DNA of 7,062 bases from an uncultured Desulfomonile sp. GTDB lineage: Bacteria > Desulfobacterota > Desulfomonilia > Desulfomonilales > Desulfomonilaceae. Within the stretch, counting starts at the first letter, position 1, and each line of letters starts with the position of its first letter. The stretch is from NCBI GenBank assembly GCA_903853735.1, contig CAINUH010000065.1, forward strand, positions 1 through 7,062, in the 5' to 3' direction. The position numbers and the translations under genes were made by a program. Positions 6,193 through 7,062 of the stretch are shown here, piece after piece. The notes below the pieces were generated by a model. That model had not been told where the DNA came from and made no database searches. It worked only from the letters and a program-made list of their open reading frames with translations.

Positions 6193-6569
6193 AGAATCAG
6201 TTGCTGACAGTGGGGGACAAGCTGTTAATTGCGGCAATTCTCGCTATCGCGGTTCTCCTCTTCTTCATACTTCCGCGCCTCTTAGTCACAGACGGTGCCT
6301 ACGTAGAAATTTCTTCGTGTCGAGAAGTGTGGCGAACATACCCTTTGAATAGAGACGTACGCTTCGAGGTCCATGGGCCGCTAGGAAAGACGGTGATTCA
6401 GATAAAGAATGGTCGGGCCCGGATAGTTTCGTCACCGTGTCGAAACAAGATTTGTGTGAACATGGGCTCACTAGGCCAAGAGGGAGGAGTTCTCGTCTGT
6501 GTTCCTAACGAGGTGGTTGTCCGAATTGGCAACGATCGTGTCAATGGGCTTGACGCGGTGACCCCATAA
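6189..6569 (+). CDS. Membrane-anchored NusG domain II-containing protein (EetA-like)
   Basis: The 126-residue protein has one membrane segment at about 12-29 (LLIAAILAIAVLLFFILP), with the remainder probably outside the cytoplasmic membrane. Residues about 35-115 match the NusG domain II family as found in anchored bacterial proteins. The hallmark is SPCRNKICVNMGSLGQEGG (82-100), followed by VLVCVPNEVVVRI (101-113). Cysteines 84, 89 and 104 are at family-conserved places, and C44 is extra. It is not transcription factor NusG, since the NGN domain is absent. Proteins of this kind pair with Gx-transporter genes. In Listeria the pair, called EetA and EetB, belongs to the flavin-based extracellular electron transfer locus. 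The molecular role is unknown. The ATG at 6189 is the only sensible start because an in-frame TGA lies at 6159-6161. Its stop overlaps the next start by one base (TAATG). Confidence 0.85.
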   Translation: MKNQLLTVGDKLLIAAILAIAVLLFFILPRLLVTDGAYVEISSCREVWRTYPLNRDVRFEVHGPLGKTVIQIKNGRARIVSSPCRNKICVNMGSLGQEGGVLVCVPNEVVVRIGNDRVNGLDAVTP

Positions 6570-7062
6570 TGGAGCAGATTCGAAGGCTTTCCCGACTGGC
6601 GTTGCTTTTGGCCTTGGCCGTGGTGATCCACACTGCCGAGACCTTCCTTCCTTTTACCGTCGTGTGGTTCAGGTTTGGTTTTGCAAACATAATAGGGCTG
6701 GCCACGCTCTATCTTTTTGGGTTCAAAGACGCCCTGTTCATAACGCTGGGGAGAATATTCCTTGGCTCTCTGGCCACTGGTCTTTTCGGATCTCCTGCTT
6801 TCGTTTTGTCACTTTCAGGTGGAACCAGTGCAATCTTGGCAATGGGGTTGCTTCACAGATACTTCTCGAAAACATTTTCTGAAATAGGGGTTAGTCTGGC
6901 GGGAGCCGTCTGCCATAATGCGGCTCAACTAGCTGCGGCTTATCTTATTTTGCTGAGAAACGAGGCCATCTTGCTCATGCTGCCTCTAATGATTTTGACC
7001 GCGACGGTTACCGGTTTCATAAATGGGATGGCTGCAAAATTTTTTATTCGACATGTAAAAAA
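6569..7062 (+). CDS. Gx transporter family membrane protein (EetB-like, 'HepS component I'), runs off the window
   Basis: An open frame of 164 full codons starts at ATG 6569 and continues past the window edge. GGTGA at 6557-6561 gives a seven-base SD spacing. The protein is very hydrophobic, with about five or six membrane segments (about 8-24, 38-51, 54-72, 77-95, 106-130, 133-157). It shows the family motifs FRFGFANIIGL (34-44), GRIFLGSL (61-68), SPAFVLSLSGG (75-85), AGAVCHNAAQLAAAYL (111-126) and TGFINGMAA (148-156). This is the Pfam family named heptaprenyl diphosphate synthase component I, now usually called Gx transporter. The fold resembles ECF-transporter substrate-binding subunits. 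A prenyl synthase activity is unlikely, since there are no DDxxD motifs. The family is about 165-180 residues long, so little is missing. The substrate is unknown. Confidence 0.87.
   Translation, partial: MEQIRRLSRLALLLALAVVIHTAETFLPFTVVWFRFGFANIIGLATLYLFGFKDALFITLGRIFLGSLATGLFGSPAFVLSLSGGTSAILAMGLLHRYFSKTFSEIGVSLAGAVCHNAAQLAAAYLILLRNEAILLMLPLMILTATVTGFINGMAAKFFIRHVK

Noticed and set aside
6569..7062. Heptaprenyl diphosphate synthase component I as the function
   Set aside because: The family name is historical. The protein is a multi-pass membrane protein without prenyltransferase DDxxD motifs.
1..7062. Defence system, CRISPR array, IS element or phage module
   Set aside because: All coding space is taken by housekeeping, envelope or metabolic families. 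No direct repeat series, transposase motif or nuclease motif was seen.

Overview
The window looks like ordinary chromosome of a Gram-negative bacterium, most likely a deltaproteobacterium in the broad sense (Desulfobacterota-like). This rests on three things: a Kdo transferase (lipid A/LPS), the nrdR-ribD pairing common in that group, and a NusG-domain-II/Gx-transporter pair that is frequent in anaerobes. The lineage is inference from gene content. I saw no insertion sequence, phage gene, CRISPR array, tRNA or rRNA. Coding density is very high, and no gene-free stretch exceeds about 190 bases.

Layout, left to right: the 3' end of a nitroreductase-family gene (+, 1-126, cut by the window edge) converges on asnS (-, 138-1430, asparaginyl-tRNA synthetase). 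A 123-base divergent spacer separates asnS from an exported LolA-like protein (+, 1554-2366). After 99 bases comes waaA (+, 2466-3779, Kdo transferase), whose 3' end overlaps the 3' end of a convergent YciO/TsaC-family gene by 17 bases. That gene is the last of a tight minus-strand operon, nrdR-ribD-yciO (5996 down to 3763). A 192-base AT-rich divergent spacer with a perfect 14-bp palindrome follows. The window ends with a plus-strand pair: a membrane-anchored NusG-domain-II protein (6189-6569) and a Gx-transporter/'HepS-like' membrane protein (6569 to the edge). These two resemble EetA and EetB of the flavin-based extracellular electron transfer locus of Listeria.

How the genes relate: the LolA-like protein and WaaA are both envelope functions and may form a transcription unit. 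NrdR (repressor of ribonucleotide reductase genes) and RibD (riboflavin synthesis) are core metabolism. RibD is followed here by a YciO-type protein instead of the usual ribE/ribBA/ribH genes. The EetA/EetB-like pair is the least understood part of the window and the best candidate for further work. Points of regulatory interest are the hairpin over the only Shine-Dalgarno-like sequence of waaA, the palindrome upstream of nrdR, and a six-codon leader ORF coupled to the eetA-like start. I found no clear evidence of a wholly new defence or mobile system.
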